Shown piece after piece: positions 17,790 to 25,599 of a stretch of 64,000 nt of DNA. The position numbers were made by a program, and so were the translations under genes. The first letter of the stretch is position 1. The number at the start of each line of letters is the position of its first letter. This stretch comes from Leptospirales bacterium (lineage in GTDB: Bacteria; Spirochaetota; Leptospiria; Leptospirales; Leptospiraceae): positions 1 through 64,000 of the forward strand of contig JAAFIR010000026.1 of NCBI GenBank assembly GCA_013297885.1. The letters are read 5' to 3'. The notes beneath the pieces are model-generated. The model saw only the letters and a program-made list of their open reading frames with translations. It was not told where the DNA came from and made no database searches.

Positions 17790-18000
17790 AATGAATTTAA
17801 AACCTATGTGTTTTGGAATTGTTGGATTTATTTTTGCTGTGATTTTATTTTTTGCAATGATCGGTTCTTTGATTTTTGGTATATTTAATTTTGAAAAAGT
17901 TTATAAAACAAAAAGTAAAAGTCCTTTTTACTCTTTTTTATTTTTATGGATAGTTTTATGTTTTTTTGCTTTGGTTATTTATTTAGTAAAATCTTTTTGA
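17790..18000 (+). CDS. Small membrane protein (module gene M, copy 2)
   Basis: This open frame starts at the ATG at 17790, directly after the TAG of the gene-P remnant (an in-frame alternative lies at 17770), and encodes about 69 residues. Two long hydrophobic helices (FGIVGFIFAVILFFAMIGSL and SFLFLWIVLCFFALVIYLV) flank a Lys-rich loop (KVYKTKSKSP). It occupies the same place in the second module as the 77-residue protein in the first. The sequence similarity between the two M genes is weak; the equivalence is positional. Confidence 0.55.
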
Positions 18001-18009
18001 GGTGATATT

Positions 18010-18129
18010 TTGGAGTCTTTATATAATTTAGGGGTAATTGTTTCTTTAATTGATTTAGCTTCTAGAAAAATTGAAGACATCAACAATAAATTTGGAGAAT
18101 TTTTGGAGGCTACCTCCGAATCAATATAA
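18010..18129 (+). CDS. Short ORF matching the N-terminus of module gene P (copy 3)
   Basis: A 39-codon frame starting with TTG is preceded by GAGGTG at 5-nt spacing, immediately after the stop of the small membrane gene. Its start LESLYNLGVIVSLIDLASRK matches VEGSVYELGVVVQLLG of the remnant at 17492, and the following residues (IEDINNKFGEFLEATSESI) have no match. It is probably a truncated third copy of gene P, or a short intact relative. It overlaps the tail of the phosphatase gene on the other strand by 9 bp. Confidence 0.45.
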   Translation: MESLYNLGVIVSLIDLASRKIEDINNKFGEFLEATSESI

Positions 18130-18816
18130 TGTATTAAATTCTGTTTTAATAAAATGAATTAAAAATTTTTCTTGAAACGAATTAAGTTTCATTTTTTTTC
18201 TTTTTGAATTTATAAATTTAATTGAATCTTCAAAATTAGAATTTTTATTTTTTAATAAATAGATTAAAATAGCTACAAAAAAAGTTCTGCCATGACCTTC
18301 AGCACAATGGATTAAAGTTTTTGAATTTAGATGTTTTATTTCATTTAAAAATTGGATTAGTTTATTTTTATCTGGGACTGATCCATCAAGAATTGGAAAT
18401 GAAATATATTTTTTATTTTGAATGATTTTTAAATCTTCAGAAAATTCAGATGTTAAATCAATAACCGTATCGATGGATTCTGGTAAATCCTCAAAAAAAA
18501 CTTTTTTCCCAATATAAAAATTCTCTACAAAATGATTTATTTTTTCTTCAGAAGAAATTTTATAATGAAGATACCAAATTATATAATTTATAAAAAAATA
18601 GGGAAACATTAAAATATGTATTATGAAAGAATTTTTTCCATTCTTTTTTTTCATAAGCAATTTTGAGTCATTCAAAAAATAAATGATAGCAAGAAAAAAA
18701 TAATTACATGAAACCCAAATAATTAAAAGCCTTAAAAAATAATTAACTATATTGAGTTGAAAATAGAAAAATAAAATGGAAATTAAAATAAATAATAAAC
18801 TAAATCTAAAGTTCAT
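18121..18816 (-). CDS. Membrane-anchored dual-specificity (tyrosine) phosphatase
   Basis: This 231-residue protein has two or three hydrophobic segments in the first 85 residues and a C-terminal cysteine-phosphatase domain. The P-loop is HCAEGHGRT, with catalytic Cys171 and Arg177 (C-x5-R). Upstream lies ISFPILDGSVPD, which resembles the general-acid Asp loop of dual-specificity phosphatases. The catalytic domain should face the cytosol. Substrates could be phosphoproteins or phospholipids (PTPMT-like enzymes are also membrane-linked); the sequence does not decide. Monocistronic. Confidence 0.82.
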   Translation of the reverse strand: MNFRFSLLFILISILFFYFQLNIVNYFLRLLIIWVSCNYFFLAIIYFLNDSKLLMKKKNGKNSFIIHILMFPYFFINYIIWYLHYKISSEEKINHFVENFYIGKKVFFEDLPESIDTVIDLTSEFSEDLKIIQNKKYISFPILDGSVPDKNKLIQFLNEIKHLNSKTLIHCAEGHGRTFFVAILIYLLKNKNSNFEDSIKFINSKRKKMKLNSFQEKFLIHFIKTEFNTLY

Positions 18817-18941
18817 TTAAAATAAGATTTAATCTGAAACTAATTTTATCAAACTCAATTTTTTTATTAAATAGAATATTTTCATTTTAATAACTCTTCT
18901 TCGACTTGACTATTTATGTTATAAAAAGATTAAATAGAAAA

Positions 18942-19424
18942 ATGAATTTTGAAAATTATATTCTTGAAGCTATTAAACCAAATAAAGTTTTTGTGGAAGA
19001 TGCAGAATGTATTGATGAGGTTGAAGACTACAAATCAGTGCTAGATGAATTATTCTCTCTTACAAGGGATGAATTAAAACTACAATCATTTTCAGGTGAA
19101 GAAAATCTTGGTATCGAATTAAAACTTGTTCTAAATGAAGTAAAATATATAATCAATTTAGAATATGGACTTGGTTCTTTAGATAACATCAATTTGGTAA
19201 AAGGATTAAACAAAATTTTAAAATCTAAAAAATCCAAAAATAAATTTTATACATTTTGGTCTTCTGATTCATTTGGACAAGAAGTAGGTTTTTTTTATAC
19301 AGACCAAGTGATTGGAAAAAAAATAATCCAATTTGCAAAAAAGCACAATTTAAGTGTAGAAAATTTTATTGAGCAATACCAAATTTCTGATGGAAAAACT
19401 AAAATTGGTTATGAAGAAGAATAA
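18942..19424 (+). CDS. Hypothetical acidic cytosolic protein
   Basis: This protein of about 160 residues starts at MNFENYILEAIKP. An upstream TTG frame exists but would begin inside a likely TTGACT promoter box at 18906. It is acidic and mixed alpha/beta, with YGLGSLDNINLVKGLNKIL and FYTFWSSDSFGQEVGFFYTD among its more distinctive segments. No signal peptide, membrane segment or known motif. It resembles in general character the small immunity or SMI1/KNR4-type proteins found in accessory loci, but I do not recognise it. Confidence 0.6.
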   Translation: MNFENYILEAIKPNKVFVEDAECIDEVEDYKSVLDELFSLTRDELKLQSFSGEENLGIELKLVLNEVKYIINLEYGLGSLDNINLVKGLNKILKSKKSKNKFYTFWSSDSFGQEVGFFYTDQVIGKKIIQFAKKHNLSVENFIEQYQISDGKTKIGYEEE

Positions 19425-19589
19425 ATTATTAATGCATTAGCTATAAAAAATTATTTTACTAAAAAAAATAGTCTAGTGATGTCAAAATTAAATTCATCTC
19501 TAATTCTAAATAAATTAAAAAATACATTTTAGGGTGGAAGTAAAAATTTTCACTAGAACAAGCATTTTTATTTTATAGAACAAAGTTTT
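19425..19589. other. AT-rich intergenic sequence before element C
   Basis: No gene or clear signal was seen between the hypothetical gene and the structured element at 19590. The two genes on either side converge, and no terminator hairpin with a T-run is obvious. Confidence 0.4.
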
Positions 19590-19812
19590 GCGAAAGGGAT
19601 TGAAACGGGGTCTATAAATTTAATTTTTTAAAGAATTTTTCCTATTTAGTATGGAATTAGAAATTTATTGACCGAAGTTGAAAGCCCGGTTTTTCCCTTT
19701 GGAATTAAAAATGTTGAATTAAGAATTAAAAATGTAAATTTTTTAATTTACTTATAACATTCAAAATTCTTAATTCAGCATTCCACAGCCTAGCTGTGGG
19801 AAAAATTCGCCC
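19590..19812 (+). repeat. Structured dispersed element, copy C
   Basis: The longest copy. Outer helix GCGAA (19590-19594) / TTCGC (19806-19810), inner GGG/CCC (AGGGATTGAAACGG and GAAAGCCCGG). Hairpin 1 is closed by GGTCTATAAATTT and AAATTTATTGACC. Hairpin 2 is closed by TTTTTCCC and GGGAAAAA, with a further long internal arm of facing TTAAGAATT-type words. It sits between convergent genes. Confidence 0.78.
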
Positions 19813-19822
19813 TAAATTTTAA

Positions 19823-20893
19823 TTAAAATAAATTTTTTAAAACAGATTCGTTTTCTGAAATCCAGTTTTTAATTTCACTTACTATATCTCTTGGTTTCAT
19901 TTTGATTTCAAATCCAAATCTGGATTTTGCTTTTGAAGAATCTGAAACATAATAAGGAATATCTACATTTGCAGTTTCTGGATTTTTTGAAATGGAAATT
20001 TTTTGTCCAGTAACTTCTTCGCAAATTCCAGTATATTCTTTTAAACTAACTGAACCTTCTTCACCACCACCCAAATTAAAAATTTCAGAGTTCCATTCAT
20101 TTGATTTATTCATTTGTTTTATTATACAGTTGTATAAATCCAAAGGATGCATAATGTCTCTTACTTGTTTTCCTTCACCACCAAAACCAGTGAATGAAAG
20201 TGTACCTTGAAAATAATGTCTTGCAACCCAAAGGGTAAAAACTCCTTGGTCAGTTTTACCAAATTGACCTTTCCCTGCTATGACTCCGCAGCGATTAATG
20301 ATTGTTTTGTATCCAAAATTTTGAGAATATTCTTCTAAAAATAATTCTGAAGCTAGTTTTGTTGTTCCATATAAAGATCTAAAGCCAGATCCAATTGTGG
20401 GGAATTCTTCTGAAATTCCTTTTTTTGAAATACCGTTTAACTCTTGTTTATCGCTAACTTCAAGTCTAGTTTGATTTTCAATTAAGTTGATTTTTTTTAT
20501 TGCAGGAATAGAATATACTCTACTTGTTGATAAAAAAATCATACCACCAGATTTTTTCCTACCAAATTCAAGGCAATTTAAAGTCCCATTTAAGTTTGTA
20601 TCTAATAAATACTTTGGGGATTGTCCACCAGTTCCAGCATGAACACTCGGCTCAGCAGATGCTTCTAAAATAAAATCATAATTTTCATTTAAGTCCTCTA
20701 AATCAGAAAGATTTCTAATATCTCCATGAAAAAAATCAATACCTAATTTTTTAAATTCTGGTAAGTTAATCTCAGATCCTCTTCTTTTTAAATTGTCTAA
20801 AACATGAATTTGAAAATCTGGATTATTTTTTTTAAATAATTTTGCAAGTGAACTTCCAACAAATCCAGCACCACCAGTAATTAATAATTTCAT
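19823..20893 (-). CDS. NAD-dependent sugar-nucleotide epimerase (CDP-paratose 2-epimerase-like)
   Basis: This 356-residue extended short-chain dehydrogenase has the Rossmann motif ITGGAGFVGSSLA at residues 4-16 and the catalytic Y-x3-K in YGTTK (about 174-178). The segments AEPSVHAG, NRCGVIAGKGQFGKTDQG and FTGFGGEGKQVRDIMHP are characteristic of the CDP-paratose/CDP-tyvelose 2-epimerase branch rather than plain UDP-glucose epimerases. Such enzymes supply deoxyhexoses for O-antigen. No other nucleotide-sugar genes lie next to it, so the actual substrate is uncertain. Confidence 0.85.
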   Translation of the reverse strand: MKLLITGGAGFVGSSLAKLFKKNNPDFQIHVLDNLKRRGSEINLPEFKKLGIDFFHGDIRNLSDLEDLNENYDFILEASAEPSVHAGTGGQSPKYLLDTNLNGTLNCLEFGRKKSGGMIFLSTSRVYSIPAIKKINLIENQTRLEVSDKQELNGISKKGISEEFPTIGSGFRSLYGTTKLASELFLEEYSQNFGYKTIINRCGVIAGKGQFGKTDQGVFTLWVARHYFQGTLSFTGFGGEGKQVRDIMHPLDLYNCIIKQMNKSNEWNSEIFNLGGGEEGSVSLKEYTGICEEVTGQKISISKNPETANVDIPYYVSDSSKAKSRFGFEIKMKPRDIVSEIKNWISENESVLKNLF

Positions 20894-20911
20894 AAAAACC
20901 TCATTTAATTT

Positions 20912-22465
20912 TTATCCTACTTGAATTTTTAAACCATCATCAACAGCTCCCAATTGACCAGTTCCAGTATTTCCAGTTATTGAAACTAAAACTGTGAACA
21001 AACCAATTCTACCTGTAAACATCAACATTGCATATAAAACTTTTTCAATATCTGTAATTTGAGAAGTAAAACCTAAACTAAAACCAACAGTTCCATATGC
21101 AGAAATTACCTCAAAAATAATTTTTATCAATTGGTTATTTCTTGGATGTAACAAACTAAATAGAAATATCATAATTACTATTGTAGTTGTTGCTAAAAAA
21201 TAAAGTCTTATGCTCATTGCTACAGAATTTTTTGAAACTAATTGTCCATAAACAGTTACTTTACTTTGAGAATTGATTACATTACTTAAATATTTTACTA
21301 AAATTACAAATGTAGTAATTTTAATTCCACCAGCTGTTCCTTGAGGTCCACCACCAATAAACATTAAACTACAAATTACAATTGCAGTTGAATCATAAAT
21401 TCCAGACATATCAAAAGTGTTAAAACCTGCGGTTCTAGAACTTACAGAAGTTAAAACAGAGTTTATTAATTTAGAATAAAAATCTAATTTACCTAAAGTT
21501 TTTGGATTGTTGTATTCGATTGTATAGATAAATAAAAATCCTAAAAAAATCAATAATAAAGATCCAAATAAAATAATTGAAGTTTGAGCTCGATTTGATT
21601 CTCCACGTAATGATCGATTATAAGATTCAATTCTATATTCTGTCCAAATAGAAATTTTTGTGAGAAAAAAATAAATCGCTGAGGGTTCTTCTCCTTGTAT
21701 AGCTTTTCTCATTAAATGTGTCTCACACCATACTTCAAATTTTGAAGTAATTTCATTTAAGGTTTTAAGTAAAACTTTTTCAATAAAAATCATTACAGGA
21801 AATCCAATTCCACCAGCGATAATGAGAAAGATAATTACTGATTGAGAAGTGCCATCATTTATGATAAAACTCAAATCATCTGCAATTGAAAATCCTGCAT
21901 TATTAAATGCTGAAATTGAAGTAAAAATAGATAAAAAAAGTCTTGAATTTACTCCATTGGGCAATTGTTCAGGCAAAGTAAAATATAAACAGAATGCTCC
22001 AATTAATTCAATTGTAATTGAAATATTTAAAATAGATATTAAAATTCTAAATATACTAGGTTGTTCTAAAATATCTGATTTTTTTATTTCTTGTTTCATA
22101 TCTGAATCAATTACTTCATATAAAAAATCATGTAATTTAGTGTTTCTTGAAAGCCCTCTAATAACAAGAATACCTATTAGAACAGTAAATACAATTATCC
22201 CTAATCCACCAACTTGAATAAAAACTAATAAAAAAACTTGTCCATAAATTGAAAGGCTGCTTATAGATACTGGACTTAATCCTGTAACACAAAAAGATGA
22301 AGCGGATAAATAGAGCGAGTCAATATAACTTAGATTGCCTCCTTCTAAAAGATAAAGCAAAAATGAACCAGATAGAATTGCAAGACCAAAACTTACACTA
22401 ATTGCTCTTGCTACAGAAAGAGTTCTAAAAAAAAGAGAAAATTTTGAAAAAATGGGGAGCGGCAT
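20912..22465 (-). CDS. Potassium transporter subunit, TrkH/KtrB type
   Basis: This inner-membrane protein of 517 residues has the repeated helix-pore-helix design of the Trk/Ktr/HKT superfamily. Selectivity-filter-like segments are ASSFCVTGLSPVS, SISAFNNAGFS, SVSSRTAGFNT and ISAYGTVGFSLG, each with the conserved Gly. It should form the K+ (or Na+-coupled K+) channel and normally needs a cytosolic TrkA/KtrA regulator, which is not in this window. It is downstream of a tiny secreted-protein ORF and yceI and may share their transcript. Confidence 0.93.
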   Translation of the reverse strand: MPLPIFSKFSLFFRTLSVARAISVSFGLAILSGSFLLYLLEGGNLSYIDSLYLSASSFCVTGLSPVSISSLSIYGQVFLLVFIQVGGLGIIVFTVLIGILVIRGLSRNTKLHDFLYEVIDSDMKQEIKKSDILEQPSIFRILISILNISITIELIGAFCLYFTLPEQLPNGVNSRLFLSIFTSISAFNNAGFSIADDLSFIINDGTSQSVIIFLIIAGGIGFPVMIFIEKVLLKTLNEITSKFEVWCETHLMRKAIQGEEPSAIYFFLTKISIWTEYRIESYNRSLRGESNRAQTSIILFGSLLLIFLGFLFIYTIEYNNPKTLGKLDFYSKLINSVLTSVSSRTAGFNTFDMSGIYDSTAIVICSLMFIGGGPQGTAGGIKITTFVILVKYLSNVINSQSKVTVYGQLVSKNSVAMSIRLYFLATTTIVIMIFLFSLLHPRNNQLIKIIFEVISAYGTVGFSLGFTSQITDIEKVLYAMLMFTGRIGLFTVLVSITGNTGTGQLGAVDDGLKIQVG

Positions 22466-22470
22466 TTGTT

Positions 22471-22647
22471 TTAAGTATTTTCTTCTATTTCTTCATTTTC
22501 CTGTTCTTCTTCACTACTTTCTTCTTCTTCAAATTCATCATCTGAAAATTGAATTGTAAAATCACTTGGAGCATATCTAGAAAAAACTAAGTTAGGGAAA
22601 TAAATTAAACAAATTAAAAATAGAAATTTTAATTTCATAAACTTCAT
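22471..22647 (-). CDS. Tiny secreted acidic protein
   Basis: A short gene between yceI and the potassium transporter. The ATG at 22647 overlaps the yceI stop codon (TAATG), implying translational coupling; an in-frame ATG at 22638 is an alternative. The 58-residue product has a signal peptide (FLFLICLIYFPNLVFS) followed by YAPSDFTIQF and a tail that is almost all Glu/Asp/Ser. The mature peptide would be about 35 residues and very acidic. Family and function unknown; metal or cation binding is only a guess from composition. Confidence 0.55.
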   Translation of the reverse strand: MKFMKLKFLFLICLIYFPNLVFSRYAPSDFTIQFSDDEFEEEESSEEEQENEEIEENT

Positions 22648-23153
22648 TATTTTTTTGGAATTGAAACTGTAAATTCTAAAATAGCAATATCATTTATTGG
22701 ATTAATGCTTGAATCATAATTGATATCAAAATCTTTTCGATTAATTGCAATTTTACCTTTATAAACTTCCCAATTCTCAATTACTTGGACATCAGCGTCA
22801 AAAAAATAAGATTTAAGCTTATTTTTTAATTTTAGATTTCCATTTCCTTTTATCTTATTTTCAGAAACTTTAGAAATATTAAACAACTCAAAATAGGCTT
22901 TAGGAAAATTTTTAATATCAAAAAAATCTTCATTTTTTAAATGATTATCTCTCATAGAATTGTTGGAGTTAATACCCTTCAAATCAACTTCGATCTTAGC
23001 TATCCCTTCTTTGAAATCTAATATTTCAATCTTAGTCTTATCAAAACTTCCATTTATTAATCCGAATCTTGTATCAATAGAAAATTTTAGATTTATTTTA
23101 GGTTCAGAAGCTGAAAGTGTAAAACAAAATAAAAAAATTATGAATTTAAGCAT
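22647..23153 (-). CDS. YceI-like periplasmic protein
   Basis: This exported protein of 168 residues has a cleavable-looking signal (MLKFIIFLFCFTLSASE) and a YceI-type lipocalin-like beta-barrel: FSIDTRFGLINGSF, VDLKGINSNNSMRDNHLKNE (the typical T/D-x-RDxHL block), then FDIKNFPKAYFEL and IAINRKDFDINY. YceI proteins bind isoprenoid or other hydrophobic ligands in the periplasm. The ATG at 23153 is chosen, with GAAGG just upstream; a TTG frame extends 10 codons further. It is followed by the tiny acidic-protein gene. Confidence 0.88.
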   Translation of the reverse strand: MLKFIIFLFCFTLSASEPKINLKFSIDTRFGLINGSFDKTKIEILDFKEGIAKIEVDLKGINSNNSMRDNHLKNEDFFDIKNFPKAYFELFNISKVSENKIKGNGNLKLKNKLKSYFFDADVQVIENWEVYKGKIAINRKDFDINYDSSINPINDIAILEFTVSIPKK

Positions 23154-23316
23154 ATTGCCTTCTTTAAAATATCTTTGTTTCAATTTGTATTTTTGATTTC
23201 AAATAGCAAGTCCAATTTTAATTGAATTTAAATAATATAAGTTTTAAATTAATTTTGAAAAAATGATTGAATTAAATTTTAAATATATTATCCTTTGTTA
23301 TTAAAAGGAGTTTATA

Positions 23317-25050
23317 TTGAAGATTTTTTTTCTTTTTTTGTATTTATTTATTATAAATTGTAAAAAAGTAGTCCCAACAATTAAATTTTTTTTTCCATAT
23401 TTAAATTCTGATATTATTAAGAATATTGATCCCACAAATACTACAAATATAATCAATGGAAGTTTTTTAATATCCAATATTGATAGAAACACAAATGAAT
23501 TTGGAGTTGAAGCTAATTTTACAATTCAAATGTTAAAAGCACCCACTCAACCAGTTAAATTATGTTTAAAAAGTTCTGATACATTATCTGGTGGAACAAT
23601 TTCAATTTTAAATAAAGATACAGAATGTTCAAATGAGACGTTTATAGAATTTAATAATTCAAATTGGCAAGAAATTAAAAAAATTTTTGTAAAAGGAAGT
23701 AGAGGAACAGTTGGAGTTACAGGTAATACAAATTATCAAATCAGCTTTAAGATTATAACAAATGACTTGAGTTACAAAAATATCAATTTAAACACTGTTA
23801 ATATTATAAATGCAGATATTGATTTATCTTCTGAATATTTTGTTTTAATTCAACCAAATGGTTTAACTTCTGGTAGCTTGACTATAACTTTAAATTCAAA
23901 TACAAATTTAATAATTGAATCTAATTCACTAACTAGTTTTATTAATCCGCTCAGTGCTTCATCTACATATTCTGTTTCTATCAATACACAACCAACAGGA
24001 TTTAATTGTGCTTTTATCAGTAATCCTTTTGGGGTTTTAAATTCTCACACAACTATTTCTATTCAATGTATTCAAGGTAATTTGTTAAATGGAGGAATTT
24101 ATACAACTTCAGTCCTACCAACACTATCACAATCTTTTGCAGGAATGATTACAATTTCTGGTTCTATGCCTCCAACTGCAATTTCTTCAGATGTAGATGG
24201 TAATTCTTCAAATTCTAGATTTGATAATCCAATTGCAATTACTTCTGACGGTATCTTTATTTATGTTGCAGATTTGCTTAATAATAAAATTAAAAAAGTT
24301 AGAATTAGTAATGGTGAAGCCTCAACTCTCGCTTCAATTAATTTTCCTCACGGAGTAGCAACTGATGGAATTAATGTTTATGCTTCAACATATACTGATC
24401 ATAAAATAAAAAAAATAATAATTAGTACCGGAGTGGTTTCTGATTTTGCTGGTTCAGGTGTGGCTGGAGATTCAGATGGAGCTGCACTTAGTGCTGAGTT
24501 TAATCAACCAACTTATTTAACACTAGATCAAACAAATGTTTATGTATCCGATCGATTAAATTCTAAAATTAAAAAAATTAATATTTCAACTGGAATAGTT
24601 AGCACAATGATTTCAGGTTTAAATTTACCAAATGGAATTGCTGTTGATTCAGGATTTCTTTACATTGCTGATTCAGGTAATCATCAAATTCTTAGAGTAG
24701 ATATTTCAAATAATACTTCAACAATAATTGCAGGGTCTGGGTCTATTGGTGGAACAAATAATACAAATGGTTTATTGGCTACTTTTAATTTACCATATGG
24801 AATAACAATAGATGGAAGTTATATATATGTTTTAGAAGGAGGTAGTAAAAGATTTAGAAGAATTTTGAAAAACTCTCCAAATTCAGTTTCAACAATTATG
24901 AGTCAAAATGATGGTTATCAAGATGGAGTAATTAGTAACGCAAAATTTTGTGGAAATATTACGGATTGTAATACTTCAATCACCACTGACGGCTTATTTA
25001 TTTATTTTGCAGATAGATACAATCATTCGATAAGGAAATTCAATTACTAA
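23317..25050 (+). CDS. NHL-repeat beta-propeller lipoprotein
   Basis: This 577-residue predicted surface lipoprotein starts with TTG, supported by AAAGGAG 6 nt upstream (23304-23310). The signal peptide ends at IINC (Cys15). After a beta-rich N-terminal region with a Calx-beta-like look (SLKSSD...) and a linker module (SVSINTQPTGFNC, residues about 210-225), six NHL repeats form a C-terminal propeller (pattern DGxxIYVADxxNxKIKKxxISTG). Such propellers often bind proteins or glycans; ligand unknown. The same linker-plus-NHL design occurs in the gene at 53984-56332. Confidence 0.87.
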   Translation: MKIFFLFLYLFIINCKKVVPTIKFFFPYLNSDIIKNIDPTNTTNIINGSFLISNIDRNTNEFGVEANFTIQMLKAPTQPVKLCLKSSDTLSGGTISILNKDTECSNETFIEFNNSNWQEIKKIFVKGSRGTVGVTGNTNYQISFKIITNDLSYKNINLNTVNIINADIDLSSEYFVLIQPNGLTSGSLTITLNSNTNLIIESNSLTSFINPLSASSTYSVSINTQPTGFNCAFISNPFGVLNSHTTISIQCIQGNLLNGGIYTTSVLPTLSQSFAGMITISGSMPPTAISSDVDGNSSNSRFDNPIAITSDGIFIYVADLLNNKIKKVRISNGEASTLASINFPHGVATDGINVYASTYTDHKIKKIIISTGVVSDFAGSGVAGDSDGAALSAEFNQPTYLTLDQTNVYVSDRLNSKIKKINISTGIVSTMISGLNLPNGIAVDSGFLYIADSGNHQILRVDISNNTSTIIAGSGSIGGTNNTNGLLATFNLPYGITIDGSYIYVLEGGSKRFRRILKNSPNSVSTIMSQNDGYQDGVISNAKFCGNITDCNTSITTDGLFIYFADRYNHSIRKFNY

Positions 25051-25214
25051 GTTTGTTAATTTTTATTTATTAAAAATTTTATATACTACTACTTTCGCAT
25101 AATCATGATTAACTGGTTATATGACAAAAATCATATTCCTTAAGTTGAGGTAAAATGAAATTTTGCTTGAATATTTTTTAAAAGCAGAATTAAAATTTGT
25201 TTCGGAGAAAAAAT

Positions 25215-25526
25215 ATGGCATCTAAACCTAAAAAAATTACTGTTGCAGATTTGAATTCTATTGAAAAAAAATTGCAAAAAAAATCTGATGAATCAATTGG
25301 AAATTATATAATTAACGGTTACAGAATACAAATTAGCAAATACAACCAAAGCCCAACTGAAAGAATTAGGGCATTTGCAAAAAGAAGAAGAGAACAAGGT
25401 TTATGTGTTGCTTGTGGAGTAAAAGTTAAAAAATTAAATGAGAGAACAGGTTTGCCATATAAATATTGTGACTACCATCATGAATTAGCTTTAGAAAGCA
25501 GAAAAAGTAATGTTAAGCTAAAATAA
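25215..25526 (+). CDS. Small basic zinc-finger-like protein
   Basis: This 103-residue cytosolic protein starts at MASKPKK after a CGGAG site. It is Lys-rich, has a predicted helix with RIRAFAKRRREQG, and then CVACGVKV...YKYCDYHHE, a likely zinc site (C-x2-C-x(18-20)-C-x2-H). The layout suggests binding to nucleic acid or ribosomes, but I do not recognise a named family. A perfect terminator hairpin follows its stop codon. Confidence 0.72.
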   Translation: MASKPKKITVADLNSIEKKLQKKSDESIGNYIINGYRIQISKYNQSPTERIRAFAKRRREQGLCVACGVKVKKLNERTGLPYKYCDYHHELALESRKSNVKLK

Positions 25527-25550
25527 ATTTTGTTTATTAATTCTTTATGA

Positions 25551-25585
25551 AAAAGAAAGGTTTTAAAAAACCTTTCTTTTTTTTT
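25551..25585. terminator. Bidirectional Rho-independent terminator
   Basis: A perfect 14-bp stem (AAAAGAAAGGTTTT at 25551-25564 and AAAACCTTTCTTTT at 25567-25580, loop AA) is followed by a T-run on the plus strand and preceded by A's that serve the minus strand. It lies between the stop codons of two convergent genes and can terminate both. Confidence 0.88.
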
Positions 25586-25599
25586 GTTTAAAATTAAGT

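Noticed and set aside
23301-23492. 63-residue minus-strand hydrophobic frame
   Set aside because: It is the reverse of the signal-peptide region of the NHL lipoprotein, which has a perfect ribosome site.
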